Positions 62,392 through 64,000 of a stretch of 64,000 bases of DNA are shown here, one piece after another. The notes under the pieces are model-generated. The model was not told the DNA's origin. It was given only the letters and a program-made list of their open reading frames with translations, and ran no database searches. Numbering within the stretch: the first letter of the stretch is position 1; the number at the start of each line of letters is the position of its first letter. Made by a program: the position numbers and the translations under genes. Source of the stretch: Planococcus sp. 107-1. GTDB taxonomy: Bacteria; Bacillota; Bacilli; Bacillales_A; Planococcaceae. The stretch is taken from the NCBI RefSeq assembly GCF_021513255.1, contig NZ_CP090977.1, forward strand, positions 992,001-1,056,000, written 5' to 3'.

Positions 62392-63946
62392 ATGAATTTA
62401 AGCAAACGTGTTCATGAAATTTCACTGCAAGATCCAAACAAAGCGGCGTATCATTTTATGGGGAAAGATACATCGTACGGGGAATTCGATCAATCGGTTT
62501 CTAAATTCGCCGGCGCCCTTAAAGAACTGGGAGTAGAAAAAGGGGACCATGTCGCATTTTTGCTGGGCAACTCTCCGCATTTCCTCATCTCTTTATATGC
62601 GACGATGCGACTCGGGGCAACAGCAGTGCCAATCAATCCGATTTACGCTCCTGATGAAATCGCTTACATAGTGAAAGACAGTGATGCGAAAGTGGTTATT
62701 GCACTGGATGCCTTATTGCCGCTTGTTGAAAAAGCACATATGGCGCTTCCGAAGGTGGAGACCTTCGTCATTTGCGAGACCGATGCTGCAACAGCTGCAA
62801 AATTGGCAGAATTGCCGAACGAAGTTGGCCAAAAAGTGGCGGCTTTCTCGGAAATTCTCTCCAAAGCCAATTCGATTGAACAGTCGGCTGATGTGCAAAC
62901 AGATGATAACGCTGTCATTTTGTATACGTCTGGAACAACTGGCAAACCAAAAGGTGCAATGCTGACGCACGGCAATTTGTATTCCAATGCCCGTGATACC
63001 GGCGCTTACCTGCAAATCGGACAGGAAGACCGGATTATTGCTACTTTGCCAGTATTCCATGTCTTTGCTTTGACAGTTGTGGTCAATGCACCGTTGATCC
63101 AAGGCGCGACCATTATTCTCATTCCGCGCTTCAATCCGAAAGATGTATTTGACGCGATCAAATCCCAGAAAGCGACCATTTTTGCCGGGGTACCGACGAT
63201 GTTCAATTTCATGTATCAATTCCCGGAAGCGCAAACGGCTGATTTTGAAACTGTCCGTCTCGCGATTTCAGGAGGATCTGCATTGCCGGTAGCATTGCTC
63301 CATAATTTCGAAGAGAAATTCAATGTCCGTGTATCGGAAGGCTACGGCTTATCAGAAGCTTCGCCGGTTACGTGCTTCAATCCGGTTGACCGCGAACGTA
63401 AAGCCGGTTCAATCGGAACGTCCATTGTTAATGTAGAAAACAAAGTGGTCGATGAATTGGGAGAAGAAGTCGCTGTAGGCGAAGTCGGCGAATTGATTGT
63501 CCGCGGCCCTAACGTCATGAAAGGCTATTACAAAATGCCGGAAGAGACGAATGCTGCCCTTCGGGATGGTTGGCTGTACACTGGCGACTTAGCTAAAGTC
63601 GACGAAGAAGGCTATTTCTATATTGTTGACCGCAAAAAAGACATGATTATCGTTGGAGGCTATAACGTCTACGCGTGAAGTCGAAGAAGTGCTATTTGCA
63701 CATCCAGGCATTTCAGAAGCGGCAGTCGTCGGTTTGCCGGATCCGAATTTCGGTGAAGAAGTGAATGCCTACGTCGTGTTAAAAGATTCTTCGGTGACGA
63801 TAGAAGAGCTGCGTGCGTATTGTGCAGAGCACTTAGCGAAATACAAAGTGCCAAAGCATTTTGAAGTCCTTGAAGATCTACCGAAAAATACGACAGGAAA
63901 AATTCTTCGCCGTTCCTTAAAAGATCAAGCGTTGAATAAATCATAA
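62392..63946 (+). CDS. lcfB: Long-chain acyl-CoA synthetase LcfB/YhfL (frameshifted)
   Basis: ATP-dependent acyl-CoA ligase of about 517 residues for fatty-acid activation. AMP-binding motifs are VILYTSGTTGKPKGAM, GYGLSEASPV and GWLYTGDLAKVDEEGYFYIVDRKKDMI. The C-terminal domain has NTTGKILRRSL-type (KNTTGKILRRSLKDQ). Start ATG 62392 has AAGAGGG upstream. The frame breaks at 63671-63676: YNVY is followed by ACGCGTGAAG where CCGCGTGAAG is required (YNVYPREVEEV), two bases missing or one extra. An FadR-like operator precedes the gene. Confidence 0.9.
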
Positions 63947-64000
63947 AACAGTTGCAAAATATCCGGTCTTACCAGCCGGAAGGGGGAAAAGCTCAGGCAG
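63947..64000. other. Window end, no gene supported
   Basis: The last 54 bases hold a TCCGG / CCGGA imperfect hairpin and GGAAGGGGG, which could be the ribosome-binding region of a gene outside the window. Confidence 0.3.

Noticed and set aside
57907..63946. Reading the run of split genes as a real decaying region
   Set aside because: The breaks are small homopolymer changes with flawless motifs on both sides and similar breaks occur in housekeeping genes elsewhere in the window, so consensus error is the better explanation.

Overview
The window is a chromosomal segment of a low-to-mid GC Gram-positive, most likely a Planococcaceae member (Planococcus-like). The evidence is Bacillus-type gene order and families (yhcX-pgcA-yhcY-yhcZ; bmrCD-yheE-yheB-yheA; yhaR; yhaQP; yhaONM; prsA; hpr; yhaH; trpP; hit; ecsAB; yhaA; hmoB-hemEHY; yhfH-lplJ-lcfB), Shine-Dalgarno-rich starts, many TTG/GTG starts, a Hpr regulator close to the Bacillus protein, and no sporulation genes. 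No phage, IS element, CRISPR array or rRNA operon was found. There is one tRNA (Leu-CAA).

Layout: 0-5.3 kb has tRNA-Leu, two convergent C45-family acyltransferase/hydrolase paralogues, a B3/B4-domain protein, queG and trmL. 5.3-12 kb has a 32-residue membrane peptide, a purine-type permease, an aldo/keto reductase, an RluA-type pseudouridine synthase, the thiol-redox pair TlpA-like/BdbC and a GNAT-nitrilase fusion. 12-17.2 kb has pgcA, the YhcYZ two-component system and an RsgA-family GTPase behind a leader-peptide attenuator. 17.2-28 kb has an acidic lipoprotein, a cytochrome P450, membrane and metal-transport genes, a chrA-kynU-kynB operon, a degenerate LMW-phosphatase-like protein and a universal stress protein. 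28-42.8 kb has the attenuated BmrCD multidrug exporter, the yheE/B/A and yhaR/Q/P genes and the yhaONM nuclease operon. 42.8-52.3 kb has prsA, hpr, yhaH, trpP, hit, ecsAB, an M20 amidohydrolase, a cation antiporter and hmoB. 52.4-64 kb has the coproporphyrin-dependent heme genes hemE-hemH-cgoX, a YtkA-like lipoprotein, yhfH, lplJ, a complete Bce-type peptide-antibiotic sensing/export module and an acyl-CoA synthetase.

Regulation visible in the DNA: two ribosome-dependent attenuators (upstream of the RsgA paralogue, with a 16-bp antiterminator that overlaps a 21-codon leader peptide; and upstream of bmrCD, with a 23-codon leader and two tandem terminators), a TRAP-type run of five GAG triplets over the trpP ribosome-binding site, two FadR-like operators (yhaR-like enoyl-CoA hydratase and lcfB), and possible sigma-B promoters.

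Data quality: at least twelve genes are interrupted by roughly nineteen one- or two-base frameshifts, mostly in short G/C homopolymers and many in genes expected to be functional (queG, pgcA, rsgA, hit, cgoX, yhaP, the Bce module, lcfB). I read this as mainly consensus-sequence error rather than gene decay, and I annotate those genes over their full reconstructed span. Two dispersed repeat families and one 20-bp tandem array occupy the longer intergenic gaps.
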